From: a virus
Strand: one strand, 5' to 3'
Length of the DNA: 22,641 nt
Virus record (IMG/VR): IMGVR_UViG_3300037583_000050
Location: 1 to 22,641 of that record
Part shown: piece by piece, positions 11,224-19,941 of the stretch
Position numbering within the stretch: position 1 is the stretch's first letter
How the letters are laid out: each line of letters begins with the position of its first letter
Program-made: the position numbers and the translations under genes
The notes under the pieces: model-generated
Databases searched by the model: none
What the model saw: only the letters and a program-made list of their open reading frames with translations
What the model was told of the DNA's origin: nothing

Positions 11224-12081
11224 ATGAGCATCCGCATCATCACCGCCGACGAACGGCTCTCGGCCGCCGAGAACAAGACCTCGCTCGCGATCTTCGGCCC
11301 GCCCGGCGTCGGTAAGACCACGCTACTGACAACGCTGCCCGCCGAGGAGACCGTCTGTCTCGATCTCGAGGCCGGCCTCAAATCCGTGCAGGACTGGCGC
11401 GGGGACTCGATCCCGGTGCGCAGCTTCACCGACTTTCGCGACCTTGCGGTGTTGATCGGCGGGCCGGATCCGGCGCAGCATCCCAAATCCTGGTATGGCG
11501 CCGAGCGCCACGCCTGGCTGCAGGCCGAGCACCGAGAGAGCGGGGTCGAGGCGTTTCTGGCCGGCAAACGCATCATCTTCGTCGACAGCATCACCGATCT
11601 CACCCGCCAGGCGATGACCTGGGCGCGCCAGCAGCCCGAAGCGTTTTCCGAGCGCACGGGCAAGGCGGATGTGCGCGGGGCCTACGGGTTGCTCGGACGC
11701 GAGGTGATCCAGGCGCTCAAGCATCTCCAGCACGCGCGCGGCAAGACGGTGATCTTCGTGGGCGTGCTGGAAAAGGCAACCGACGAGTTCGGCGCGGTTA
11801 CCTGGCAGCCGCAGATGGAGGGCTCGAAGGCCGGGCGCGAACTGCCCGGCATCGTCGACCAGGTGGCCTCGATGCAGTTCTTCGCCCCGGACGGTGAAGG
11901 CGGCTGGGCGTTTGACGAGGCCGCCACCGAACGCCGGCTCGTCTGCAAGTCCGGCAATCCCTGGGGGCTGCCTGCCAAGGACCGCTCGGGCCGGCTGGAC
12001 ATGACCGAGCCGCCCGATCTCGGCGCGCTGCTGGCGAAGATCGACGGACGCCCGGTCTCGCAACCCTCCTTCCCATCCTGA
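11224..12081 (+). CDS. Sak4-like RecA-fold ATPase (phage recombination)
   Basis: A 285-residue P-loop ATPase. Walker A is GPPGVGKT (residues 25-32) and Walker B is RIIFVDS with D121. An acidic LDLEAGL follows strand 2. The size, phage context and next-door SSB-like gene fit the Sak4 group of single-strand annealing/RecA-core proteins (AAA_24-like), which support recombination of phage DNA. Assignment to Sak4 rather than another phage AAA ATPase is a family-level inference. The ATG at 11224 has GGAG about seven bases upstream; a TTG at 11212 is less likely. It lies in the same operon as a Cas4-like nuclease, which could supply the resection step. Confidence 0.8.
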   Translation: MSIRIITADERLSAAENKTSLAIFGPPGVGKTTLLTTLPAEETVCLDLEAGLKSVQDWRGDSIPVRSFTDFRDLAVLIGGPDPAQHPKSWYGAERHAWLQAEHRESGVEAFLAGKRIIFVDSITDLTRQAMTWARQQPEAFSERTGKADVRGAYGLLGREVIQALKHLQHARGKTVIFVGVLEKATDEFGAVTWQPQMEGSKAGRELPGIVDQVASMQFFAPDGEGGWAFDEAATERRLVCKSGNPWGLPAKDRSGRLDMTEPPDLGALLAKIDGRPVSQPSFPS

Positions 12082-12103
12082 CCTCAAGCAAAGGAACCAC
12101 GAC

Positions 12104-12823
12104 ATGAGTTATGATCTGAATGACGCGCAGCCGCAGATGGCCCCCATCGGCGAGCTGATCCCCGACGGCACATTTGCCAAGCTGCGCCTGACCATCCGTC
12201 CGGGCGGCGTGAATGGCGCCACGACGATGGATGCCAAGCTCCTGAAGGCCTCGCAGTCGAGCGACGCGAAGATGCTCGATTGCGAGTTCACCATCCTCGA
12301 GGGTCCGCATGCACGGCGCAAGTTCTGGCAGAGCTTCACGGTGGCCGGCGGCAAGCTCGACGAGAAGGGCCAGTCGATCGGCTGGAAGATCTCGAAATCG
12401 ACCTTTCGCGCCATCGTCGACAGCGCTCTGGGTCTCGATCCGCGCGACGAGAGCCCGGCCACCAAGGCCAAACGCGTGCTGCCCGGTCTCAAGCAGCTCG
12501 ACGGCATCGTGTTTGCCGCGCGCATCATGGTGGAGCCCGCCTCCAACCCGAAATACCGCGACCAGAACCGGATCGCCAATGTCGTCCTGCCCGACGAACC
12601 GCATTACGCGGCGATCATGGGCGGCGAAACCGTTCCGCCCGAGCCGGTCAATGCCCCGCCGCGCAAGGCCACGGCCGCGCCGGCCTCGGGCTGGCAGGCG
12701 CCGTCGCCGGAATGGGGCGCGCCGCAGGCCCAGAGCGCGCATACGGCGCCAGCCGGTAACCCGGATCAGGGTGCTTCCGGCGGCTCGGCCCCGTCTGCCA
12801 TGCCCGCCTGGCTCAATGGCTGA
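12104..12823 (+). CDS. SSB-like (OB-fold) phage DNA-binding protein
   Basis: A 239-residue protein. The N-terminal about 170 residues look like a beta-rich single-strand DNA-binding domain, with IPDGTFAKLRLTIRPGG, a central EFTILEGPHARRKFWQSF and a later VFAARIMVEPA. After about residue 185 comes a low-complexity Ala/Pro/Gln tail ending AMPAWLNG. A flexible tail with a hydrophobic tip is typical of proteins that recruit partners, as in SSBs. The sequence match to classical SSB is weak, so the function is inferred from architecture and from lying just after the Sak4-like ATPase. AAGGA precedes the ATG. Confidence 0.65.
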   Translation: MSYDLNDAQPQMAPIGELIPDGTFAKLRLTIRPGGVNGATTMDAKLLKASQSSDAKMLDCEFTILEGPHARRKFWQSFTVAGGKLDEKGQSIGWKISKSTFRAIVDSALGLDPRDESPATKAKRVLPGLKQLDGIVFAARIMVEPASNPKYRDQNRIANVVLPDEPHYAAIMGGETVPPEPVNAPPRKATAAPASGWQAPSPEWGAPQAQSAHTAPAGNPDQGASGGSAPSAMPAWLNG

Positions 12824-12853
12824 CGGGCACGGCCGAATGCCGGAGGTGAACCG

Positions 12854-13345
12854 ATGGCGCGTCGCCCGCGAAGGAAGACAGGCCCCCGGCGCAGACCGCG
12901 TGTCCGTAAACCGCGCGCTCAAGGCGTCGGACGCCCGGCAGGGTCGGAACAGCGCCGCCCATCCGAGGCGGAACCCCCGCTCTGCGCGGTCTGCATGCGC
13001 GAGGCGCGTGGCTTCGGCTACTGCCACGAGCTGAGGCACGACCGCCACCCCGATTACCGCTTCTGTTCGCGCCGGTGTCAGGACATCGGCGCGGACATCG
13101 CCAGAAGGAACAACGGAATGATCGACAAGACCGCGCGCGAGCGGCAGGCGATCCGCGACGCGCGGGCGTCTTTCGCCGAGGCGCTCAATTCGCTGGGGCT
13201 CATGGAGCCCTTTCTTCACCGCACGCCCGAGGAGATCGATTGCCTGATCGAGGCGGCGGTGACCGGATACATCGACAGCATGGGCAGGCAGGCCGCGCGC
13301 AAGGAGCGCACCGGCAACGTGCTCGACGACCCGATCCCATTTTAG
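12854..13345 (+). CDS. Zinc-finger protein, DUF6511-like
   Basis: A 163-residue protein with an Arg/Lys-rich N-terminus (about residues 1-36) likely to contact nucleic acid. It then has a zinc-binding pattern with C44, C47, C57, H58, C71 and C75 (LCAVCMREARGFGYCH, then FCSRRCQD). The C-terminal half is helical (IRDARASFAEALNSLGLMEPF, in parts). The CxxCxREARGFGY plus FCSRRCQ arrangement resembles DUF6511, a phage-associated family of unknown function. A strong GGAGGTGA lies at 12842-12849. The next start follows after 10 bases. Confidence 0.72.
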   Translation: MARRPRRKTGPRRRPRVRKPRAQGVGRPAGSEQRRPSEAEPPLCAVCMREARGFGYCHELRHDRHPDYRFCSRRCQDIGADIARRNNGMIDKTARERQAIRDARASFAEALNSLGLMEPFLHRTPEEIDCLIEAAVTGYIDSMGRQAARKERTGNVLDDPIPF

Positions 13346-13355
13346 GACGGCTCCC

Positions 13356-14153
13356 ATGATCGACCTCAATCACAAATCCGGTTTCATCTATGGCGCCGGC
13401 GCGCCGCGCCCGCCAATCGCCGAGGCTGTCTCGGCCGCCATCGACGCGGCGCTGTCGGCGCGCCACCGCGTCGAGCGCCCCCGGACCTATGTCAGTTCAT
13501 CGGGTCTCGGCCGCCACTGCCTGCGCCAGATCCAGTTCGATTACCTCGCGGTGCCAAAGGACGAGGGCCAAGACTTCGCGCCGCGCACGCTGCGCATCTT
13601 CGAGGCCGGTCACCGGGCCGAGGACATGGTGGCGGGCTGGCTGAGGCTCGCCGGGTTCGACCTGCGCACCGAGCGCGCCGACGGGCGGCAACACGGCTTC
13701 GAGGCGCTCGGTGGACGGTTCAAGGGCCATATCGACGGCTGCCTCGTCTCGGGCCCGGTCGCCATGGACTACCCCGCGCTGTGGGAGAACAAGGCGCTCG
13801 GCGCGTCCAGCTGGAAGGACGTGGTCAAGCGCGGCGTCGGCGTGGCGCGGCCGGTCTATGCCGCGCAGATCGCCCTTTATCAGGCCTATCTCGATCTGCC
13901 GAACCCGGCGCTCTTCACCGCGCTCAACCGCGACACGCAGGAATTGCACACCGAGCTTGTCCCGTTCGATGCGCGTCTTGCACAGGAGATGTCCGACCGT
14001 GCCGTCGCCGTCGTCCGCGCTTCCGATGGCGGGGAATGGCTGCCGCGCGCCGCAGCCGAGCCCACCGCGGTCCTCTGCCGGGGCGGCATGGCGGCCGGCA
14101 AATGGCATGCCCCCTGCGCTTGGGCCGAACGCTGCTGGAGTGCGCGCCCATGA
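13356..14153 (+). CDS. Cas4-like PD-(D/E)XK nuclease with four-cysteine cluster
   Basis: A 265-residue RecB/Cas4-type exonuclease. Visible active-site elements are H86 (in AGHRAED), D127 (GHIDG), E144 and K146 (WENKALG, the ExK of PD-(D/E)XK), and a Q171-x3-Y175 helix (AAQIALYQAYL). One cysteine before the core (C55 in GRHCLRQ) and three at the C-terminus (C241, C254, C260) match the Cas4/AddB layout for a 4Fe-4S cluster. No cas genes or CRISPR repeats are nearby, so a role in phage-type end resection is more likely than spacer acquisition. The stop overlaps the next start as ATGA. Confidence 0.85.
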   Translation: MIDLNHKSGFIYGAGAPRPPIAEAVSAAIDAALSARHRVERPRTYVSSSGLGRHCLRQIQFDYLAVPKDEGQDFAPRTLRIFEAGHRAEDMVAGWLRLAGFDLRTERADGRQHGFEALGGRFKGHIDGCLVSGPVAMDYPALWENKALGASSWKDVVKRGVGVARPVYAAQIALYQAYLDLPNPALFTALNRDTQELHTELVPFDARLAQEMSDRAVAVVRASDGGEWLPRAAAEPTAVLCRGGMAAGKWHAPCAWAERCWSARP

Positions 14154-14899
14154 CCCCGGACGCCTATGAACTCAAGCGCCTCCTGCGCGCACATCGTGCC
14201 CGGTTCTGGTGCGCCGACCTGCTCGAAGCGGTGGAGTTCGCGCCGATCTACTTCTTCGGCGATCAGACCGCCTTCGACAGCGAGGACGTCGACCGGGCGA
14301 TGCCCCGCGTGTTGACCGGCCCGCTCCGTCTGCCGCACCCGGCGGTGATCTTCGAAGTGCGCGAGCAAGGCCCGTCGCCTTCGGGCCTGATCGTCTGCGC
14401 CCGCGCCGCCGGCGACATCGTCGAGGCCGCGTTCCTCATGCGCAAGCGCGCGCCGAACGGCTGGACGGACAGCCTGGTGCGGGGCTGGATGCATCCCGAC
14501 GGCAAGGCCGAGATCGAGGGCAATCCGGCCGAGCGAGATGATGGGGTGGTCCGCGGTCACGGCGAAGTCGCCGCAGGCATCGTCTGGCGCGCGCTGACCA
14601 TCCTCGGCGCCTCTCCGGAAATCCGCGACCGCAAGCTGTCGCCTTCGAAACGGTCCCGCCTGTCCCGGGACGGCGTGCGCGGGTGGGTCTGGCATCAGGT
14701 CTCGATCAACCCTGGGCGCTTGCGTGCGGTGAGCACGCCACGGGGCGGCACCCATTCCTCTCCCCGCTGGCACATCCGGCGCGGGCATTGGCGGCAATTG
14801 GCCGACGGGCGCCGCGTGTTCGTGCGCGAATGCGAGGTGGGCGACCCGACCCGGGGCGGCGTCGTGAAGGATTATAGAGTGGAGGCCGGCCAGCCATGA
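14150..14899 (+). CDS. Conserved phage hypothetical protein
   Basis: A 249-residue protein without an assigned function. The C-terminal region has a pattern often seen in phage and plasmid hypothetical proteins: GGTHSSPRWHIRRGHWRQL followed by GRRVFVRECEVGDP and VVKDYRV. Its histidine and arginine residues suggest nucleic-acid contact, but nothing shows catalysis. The chosen ATG overlaps the preceding TGA (ATGA) and has GGAG upstream; the longer open frame to 13781 only shadows the nuclease gene. The stop overlaps the helicase start as ATGA. Confidence 0.75.
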   Translation: MTPDAYELKRLLRAHRARFWCADLLEAVEFAPIYFFGDQTAFDSEDVDRAMPRVLTGPLRLPHPAVIFEVREQGPSPSGLIVCARAAGDIVEAAFLMRKRAPNGWTDSLVRGWMHPDGKAEIEGNPAERDDGVVRGHGEVAAGIVWRALTILGASPEIRDRKLSPSKRSRLSRDGVRGWVWHQVSINPGRLRAVSTPRGGTHSSPRWHIRRGHWRQLADGRRVFVRECEVGDPTRGGVVKDYRVEAGQP

Positions 14900-16215
14900 C
14901 AGACGTTACACCGTCACCCGCACAGGCGGCGGCGATCCGCGCCATCCGGGAGTGGTTCGAAACCCGTGCCCATGAACAGCAGGTGTTTCGCCTCTTTGGC
15001 TATGCGGGATCCGGGAAAAGCACGGTTCTGAAGTTCGCGCTCGACGAGCTCGGCCTCTCGCCCCACCGCAGCACCAGGGACGGAACCTGTGTGCCCGGCG
15101 TGGTCACCGCCACCTTCACCGGCAAGGCGGCGCTGGTGCTGACCCGCAAGGGCACGCCCGCGCGCACCATCCACAGCCTGATCTATTCGGCGATCGAGGC
15201 CACCGAGGAGGAGATCGAGGCGGCGGCGCGGAAAATCCGCGAAGCGGAGGATGCCGCGCGCCGCCTGACCGGGTTCGAGCGCACCGCGGCAAACGCCGGG
15301 ATCGAGGTCATGCGCCAGGCGCTCTCGGCCATGAAACACCCCCGTTTCGCACTGAACCCGCAGAGCGACGCCGCCGACGCCCGCCTCATCGTGCTCGACG
15401 AGGTGTCGATGGTGGGCGAAGAGATGGCGCGCGATCTGATGAGCTTCGGCAAGCCGATCCTGGTGCTCGGCGATCCGGGGCAGTTGCCGCCGATCAAGGG
15501 CGAAGGCGCGTTTACCCGCGACGCGCCCGACGTGATGCTGACCGAGATCCACCGCCAGGCCGCCGAGAGCGCGATCATCCGGCTGGCGACCATGGCGCGC
15601 AAGGGCGAGCCGATCGGGTTCGGCAGCTACGACACACATGTTGCCAAGCTGCGCAAGGGCGATATCACGCCGGAACAGGCCTTGCGCGGCGGTCAGCTGA
15701 TCTGCGGGATGAACGCCACGCGGCTTGAGCTCAATAACGCCATGCGGGCGGCGGCAGGCTTCGGCGACTCGTTCCTGCCGACGGGTCCGGGCGAGAAGAT
15801 CGTCTGTCTGAAGAACCAGAACGATCTCGGCCTGATCAACGGGATGTTCGTCACGCTCGAGGACATCGTCGACGAGGGCAGCCTCCATTTCTCGGCTGTT
15901 GTGACCGACGAGGAGGGCCGGCGGATCGGCCCGCTTGACGCCGAAGGGCGCCCGGGCCGCCTGCGCATCTACAAGGGGCATTTCGAGGACCATATCGCCT
16001 TTGACAGGCATCGCCACGATCGGGACTGGCGCGCGAAGAAGCGTCTGACCGAGGCAACCTTCGGCTGGGCGATCACCGCCCACAAGGCACAAGGATCTCA
16101 GTGGGAGAATGTCATCGTCTGGGACGACGGGCTGGGGCGCACCGAGCTTGACCGGCGCCGCTGGCTCTATACCGCGATCACCCGCGCCGAGCGCGGGCTG
16201 GTGCTTCTGGCCTGA
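14896..16215 (+). CDS. RecD/Dda-like SF1B DNA helicase
   Basis: A 439-residue 5'-3' DNA helicase of superfamily 1B. Motifs in order: I GYAGSGKST (residues 35-43), Ia ATFTGKAAL, II VLDEVSMV, III GDPGQLPPI, IV TEIHRQ, V AITAHKAQGSQW and VI YTAITRAERG. The length is close to phage Dda-type helicases and shorter than cellular RecD2. It lies between the Cas4-like nuclease region and the primase-helicase, as expected for phage replication or recombination. A moderately helical insert (about 96-140) follows motif Ia. Start ATG overlaps the previous stop (ATGA). Confidence 0.92.
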   Translation: MTDVTPSPAQAAAIRAIREWFETRAHEQQVFRLFGYAGSGKSTVLKFALDELGLSPHRSTRDGTCVPGVVTATFTGKAALVLTRKGTPARTIHSLIYSAIEATEEEIEAAARKIREAEDAARRLTGFERTAANAGIEVMRQALSAMKHPRFALNPQSDAADARLIVLDEVSMVGEEMARDLMSFGKPILVLGDPGQLPPIKGEGAFTRDAPDVMLTEIHRQAAESAIIRLATMARKGEPIGFGSYDTHVAKLRKGDITPEQALRGGQLICGMNATRLELNNAMRAAAGFGDSFLPTGPGEKIVCLKNQNDLGLINGMFVTLEDIVDEGSLHFSAVVTDEEGRRIGPLDAEGRPGRLRIYKGHFEDHIAFDRHRHDRDWRAKKRLTEATFGWAITAHKAQGSQWENVIVWDDGLGRTELDRRRWLYTAITRAERGLVLLA

Positions 16216-16224
16216 GGGGGCGCG

Positions 16225-18804
16225 ATGATCGATCTCAACGATGTGCCGACCCCACGCGGCCGCCATGACCTCGGCGGCATCCGCGCCCGACTGGCCGCGA
16301 CCGCCGCCGACTGGCTGCCTGGACTCTTCCCCGAGGCGCGGCGCGCGTCCGATGGCCGATCCCTGCGCTGCGCCGATCTCTCGGGCCGCCGGCCGAGGAA
16401 AGTGGGCTCCTGCGTCATCCATCTCGACGGACCCTATGCCGGCTGGGGCTTCGATCATGCCACGGGCGAGCGCGCGGGGCCCATCGACCTGATCGCGCAG
16501 GCAACCGGGCTTTGCGATGGCACGCTCTTCAAGGAAGCGGCGCGGCTTGCGCGCATGGAGATGCCTCCTCGTAGGCCTGTGCCACGCCCGAAGCCCGATC
16601 ATTCCGCCGAGATCGCCCGGATCCTCGCGGGCGCCGTTCCGCTCGCCGGCACCCCGGGCGAGGCCTATCTGCGTGCCCGCGGTCTCACCGATCCCAACTC
16701 GCCCGACCTTCTGTTCCATCCCGATCTCGCGGACTTCGAAAGCCGCCGCGGCTGGCCCGGGCTGGTGGCCATTCTGCGTCTTGCCGACGGAGAACCCGCG
16801 CCGGGCATTCACCGGACCTTCCTGCTGGACGACGGAAGTGCGAAGGCGCCCGCCGGCAAGAAGATGCTGGGATCGGTCAGGGGCGCAGCCCTCCGTCTGT
16901 TCCCGTTGGCCGAAGACGGCCATCTCGGCGTGGCCGAGGGGATCGAGACCGCGCTGGCCGCGCATGCGCTCTTCGGCGTGCCCGTCTGGGCGGCGCTCTC
17001 CGCCGACGGGCTGGCTCGGTTCCAGTGGCCCGAGGGCACCCGGCGGGTCACCATCTTCGCCGATGCGGGCGATGCCGGCCGTCAGGCGGCGGCCACGCTG
17101 GCGGACAGGCTCAACCTCGCTGACATCCCGAACGCGATCGTCCGTCCGCTCCATGGCGACGACTTCAACGACGATCTGCTGCGGGGGGCAACGGCCGGGG
17201 ATTACGCGCGGGACACCGGGGAAACTGACCGCACCGTGGACGCCGTTGCTGAAGATGAGCGCGACGCGGCAAAGGTCATGCCCGCCACCGACGATCCCGG
17301 CACCCTGATCGCCGCCGCCGAGGCGCTCACCAACCCGCCCGACATCGAGGCCCTCGGCCGGCTGCTCGGGCGCGTCGCGCTTGCCCGGCTCGAGCCCTTG
17401 CCTGAGCGCCAGGTTCTCTCGCGCATCAAGGCGGCCACCGGCATTGGTGTCGCCATCCTCGAAAGACAGCTTGGCGAGTTGCGCCGGCGCGTGAATGTCA
17501 CCGGCGATCCCAACGCCCGGATTCCGAAGCCCCTGTGGTTCAACCGCCTGCTGCTCGACATGGCCGGCACGCCCGAACGCAACGAGGCCAATGTCATCAC
17601 CGCGCTCTCCTCCGACCCGGCCTTCGCCGGCGTGCTCGCCTTCGACGAGTTCGCCCAAGGCATCGTCGTGCGCCAGCCGCTGCCGTGGGACACGGCATCC
17701 TCTAGCTTCCCGCGCCCCTGGGAGGATGCCGACGACATCCGCACCGCCGAATGGCTGCAGCTGCGCGGCATCAATGTCGCCCCCGCCGTGGTCGGCCGCG
17801 CCGTCGGCGCCGTCGCCCGTGAAATCCGCATCCACCCGGTTCGCGACTGGCTCGACACCCTGAAATGGGACGGCACGCCCCGGATCGAGACCTGGACCAG
17901 CACCTATCTCGGCGCCGAGCCCACCGCATTCAACCACACCATCGGCGCGCTCTGGCTGATCTCGGCCGTCGCCCGCATCTACCGCCCCGGCGTGAAGGCC
18001 GACCACATGCTGATCCTCGAGGGGCCACAGGGCGCGCGCAAGTCCACTGCGATCAAGGTGCTGGCCGGCGAGGAGTGGTTCACCGACGAGTTGCCCGAGC
18101 TCGGCTCCAAGGACGCGGCGCTGCACATGCAGGGCGTCTGGATCGTGGAGATCGCCGAACTCGACGCAATCGGCCGCGCCGAGGTCTCGCGCATCAAGGC
18201 GTTCCTGACCCGCACCACCGACCGCTTTCGCCCGCCCTATGGCCGCTACACCGTCGAGGTGCCGCGCCAATGCGTCTTCGCCGGCACCGTGAACCCCGAC
18301 ACCTATCTGCGCGACGAGACCGGCAACCGCCGCTTCTGGCCCCTGCGCTGCGGCACCATCGACATCGCGGCGCTTGCCCGCGACCGCGACCAGCTCTGGG
18401 CCGAGGCCGTTCACCGTTTCCGCGCCGGCGCGATCTGGTGGATCGACGATCCGGAGCTGTTGGCAGAAGCCCGCGAGGAGCAGGATCGCCGGTATCAGGC
18501 AGATGCCTGGGATGACCTTATCGAGCACTGGTTGACCCACGATATCCGCACGGTCTCCGACGGGTACCCTGACTACGGCAATTCCCGGACGGAGAGCGTG
18601 CCGCGCCCCGAGTCGCTGGCCGACGTGTCGGTCGGCGAGATCCTCGAGGAAGCCATCGGGCTCGAGCCCGGGAGATGGACCCGGGGCGACCAGATGCGGG
18701 TGTCGGCCTATCTCAAGGCGAACGGCTGGGTGCGGTATCGGAGGCGGGATGGGGGTGGGCGCGAGGCGTCGCGGGAGTGGCGGTATCGGAGGGAAGATAG
18801 GTAG
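16225..18804 (+). CDS. Toprim primase fused to VapE/D5-type helicase
   Basis: An 859-residue replication protein. The N-terminal half holds a Toprim-like catalytic core: E238 in VAEGIETALAA and the DxxD pair D280/D283 in IFADAGDAGRQAA, as in phage primases with a DUF7146-type arrangement. The C-terminal half is a virulence-associated E (VapE) SF3-like ATPase: Walker A EGPQGARKST (K606) and a Walker B-like WIVEIAELD. Arginine-rich stretches follow, including RFRPPYGR and FAGTVNPDTYL. It probably primes and unwinds the element's DNA. GAGGGGG precedes the ATG at 16225. The operon ends here, followed by stem-loops and a convergent defence cassette. Confidence 0.9.
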   Translation: MIDLNDVPTPRGRHDLGGIRARLAATAADWLPGLFPEARRASDGRSLRCADLSGRRPRKVGSCVIHLDGPYAGWGFDHATGERAGPIDLIAQATGLCDGTLFKEAARLARMEMPPRRPVPRPKPDHSAEIARILAGAVPLAGTPGEAYLRARGLTDPNSPDLLFHPDLADFESRRGWPGLVAILRLADGEPAPGIHRTFLLDDGSAKAPAGKKMLGSVRGAALRLFPLAEDGHLGVAEGIETALAAHALFGVPVWAALSADGLARFQWPEGTRRVTIFADAGDAGRQAAATLADRLNLADIPNAIVRPLHGDDFNDDLLRGATAGDYARDTGETDRTVDAVAEDERDAAKVMPATDDPGTLIAAAEALTNPPDIEALGRLLGRVALARLEPLPERQVLSRIKAATGIGVAILERQLGELRRRVNVTGDPNARIPKPLWFNRLLLDMAGTPERNEANVITALSSDPAFAGVLAFDEFAQGIVVRQPLPWDTASSSFPRPWEDADDIRTAEWLQLRGINVAPAVVGRAVGAVAREIRIHPVRDWLDTLKWDGTPRIETWTSTYLGAEPTAFNHTIGALWLISAVARIYRPGVKADHMLILEGPQGARKSTAIKVLAGEEWFTDELPELGSKDAALHMQGVWIVEIAELDAIGRAEVSRIKAFLTRTTDRFRPPYGRYTVEVPRQCVFAGTVNPDTYLRDETGNRRFWPLRCGTIDIAALARDRDQLWAEAVHRFRAGAIWWIDDPELLAEAREEQDRRYQADAWDDLIEHWLTHDIRTVSDGYPDYGNSRTESVPRPESLADVSVGEILEEAIGLEPGRWTRGDQMRVSAYLKANGWVRYRRRDGGGREASREWRYRREDR

Positions 18805-18826
18805 GCTCGTGATGAGGCGGCAAACG

Positions 18827-18851
18827 GTCAAGGCCGCACTTTGGTCTTGAC
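18827..18851. terminator. Stem-loop between convergent operons, possible terminator
   Basis: GTCAAGGCC (18827-18835) pairs with GGTCTTGAC (18843-18851) over nine positions, one a G-T wobble, around a 7-base loop. It lies 22 bases past the primase-helicase stop and before the convergent CD-NTase gene ends. There is no T-run on either strand, so if it terminates, it is not a canonical rho-independent site. It may instead protect mRNA ends. Confidence 0.4.
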
Positions 18852-18873
18852 ATCTCTGTATCCTGATGTGTCT

Positions 18874-18902
18874 GGTGGGATGCGGCACTCGCCGCAGACA
18901 CC
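18874..18902. repeat. Second stem-loop in the convergent intergenic region
   Basis: TGCGGC (18881-18886) and GCCGCA (18891-18896) form a perfect 6-base stem with loop ACTC. GGTG (18874-18877) and CACC (18899-18902) can extend it past an internal bulge. Another short stem, CCTTTT/AAAAGG, lies at 18933-18948. No gene is seen in the 229 bases between 18805 and 19033. The role may be termination or mRNA stabilisation for either operon. Confidence 0.35.
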
Positions 18903-19033
18903 TACCCTTAGGTCGATTTGATATGCCAACGCCCTTTTGGGGAAAAGGAGGGAGTCGCCGGATTACACGCCAGGAAGCCAATACAGCCTATCTTGTGGCG
19001 CGATCAATCGAGGGCGTACACCAAATGTCAGAG

Positions 19034-19933
19034 TTACCGATGCCCGCTGTTCCAGTAGCGCCGCACAGCTGCGAGAAACGTCTGATAGTCCTGTATGTTC
19101 CAGCAGACATCTGAGTTCTCTCGAATCAACCAGTAGAGATCATTCGCGCAGGACAGTTCGTTTGCATTGCATCGCTCCAGCCAATACAGGTAGTTCTCGA
19201 ATGTCTGCTGGTATCCTGCAACGAAGTTCTGGTTCGGGACACTCCACAACATTCCCTCGAGAAAGTATGACGGCGCGACGCCTTTCTCAAGGAAGCCCTC
19301 GTCGACCATTGCGTTGCGCATGTTCTTCAGCACCCGGACGTTCGGCTTGAAACGGTTGCTGGTAGCTTGATGCTTCGATGTGCAGTTCTGCTTGTGCTGC
19401 CTTGGGAAGTTGACAATCCGGTCCCCGTCAGCCGTGATGAACGATATCCCCACATGATAACGGTTATCCGAAGGCGAATGATATGAGGTGTACCGATGGT
19501 GCTCGATGCATGCCAAAACGTCTGCGTTGCGCCGATTTCCTTCCCCCGGAACGGCAATTGCTTTTCGACCCGGGGTCACACCGCCGCCGAAATTCACCCT
19601 CAGCCAAGCTACTACTTCAGATTTGAATTGCTGGAAGCCGTATTTTGCGGGTGAGCGGTTCGCTTCATACGCTTCCTTCTCCGCTGGATCGAGCCCAGAT
19701 ATATCGCTGTTGAAGACGTCGGTTAGACAGATCACCACATCTACATCGCTCTCGGAGCCTCGGACATTTGTGTCGTTCCCATAGGAGCCCTGGAGGAAAA
19801 TGTCGATCCCGCGTCCTGCATAAGGAGCATCAGGATGCTCGAGCACTGACTTTATCGACTGGTAGGTCGCTGCGGATTGCTGCTGCGACCCGACATGGGA
19901 CCAAGTTTCAAGCTGGTTCTCTGAAATCGCCAT
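19034..19933 (-). CDS. CBASS CD-NTase (cyclic oligonucleotide synthase)
   Basis: A 299-residue cGAS/DncV-like nucleotidyltransferase that should make a cyclic nucleotide signal on phage infection. It shows the GS motif (QGSYGN, residues 48-53), the catalytic pair SDVD (D63 and D65), and a likely third aspartate D138 (RNADVL). PSYFLEGMLWSVPN (about 221-234) is typical of the C-terminal helical part. I prefer the ATG at 19933, preceded by GAGG with six-base spacing, over the upstream TTG at 19945. The gene starts 8 bases after the patatin stop, so they form one operon. No Cap2/Cap3 genes are present, which points to a short type I CBASS. The clade and product cannot be told by eye. Confidence 0.93.
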   Translation of the reverse strand: MAISENQLETWSHVGSQQQSAATYQSIKSVLEHPDAPYAGRGIDIFLQGSYGNDTNVRGSESDVDVVICLTDVFNSDISGLDPAEKEAYEANRSPAKYGFQQFKSEVVAWLRVNFGGGVTPGRKAIAVPGEGNRRNADVLACIEHHRYTSYHSPSDNRYHVGISFITADGDRIVNFPRQHKQNCTSKHQATSNRFKPNVRVLKNMRNAMVDEGFLEKGVAPSYFLEGMLWSVPNQNFVAGYQQTFENYLYWLERCNANELSCANDLYWLIRENSDVCWNIQDYQTFLAAVRRYWNSGHR

Positions 19934-19941
19934 TTCCCACC

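Noticed and set aside
11798-13369. Minus-strand open frame of 523 codons
   Set aside because: Antisense to the Sak4-like, SSB-like and zinc-finger genes, whose starts, ribosome binding sites and motifs are convincing. The composition is typical of a shadow frame.
14914-18981. Open frame of 1355 codons on the minus strand
   Set aside because: It runs exactly antisense to the helicase and primase-helicase genes, which have full conserved motifs. Its own protein is Gly/Ala/Arg-rich with no domain, a usual artefact of GC-rich third positions.
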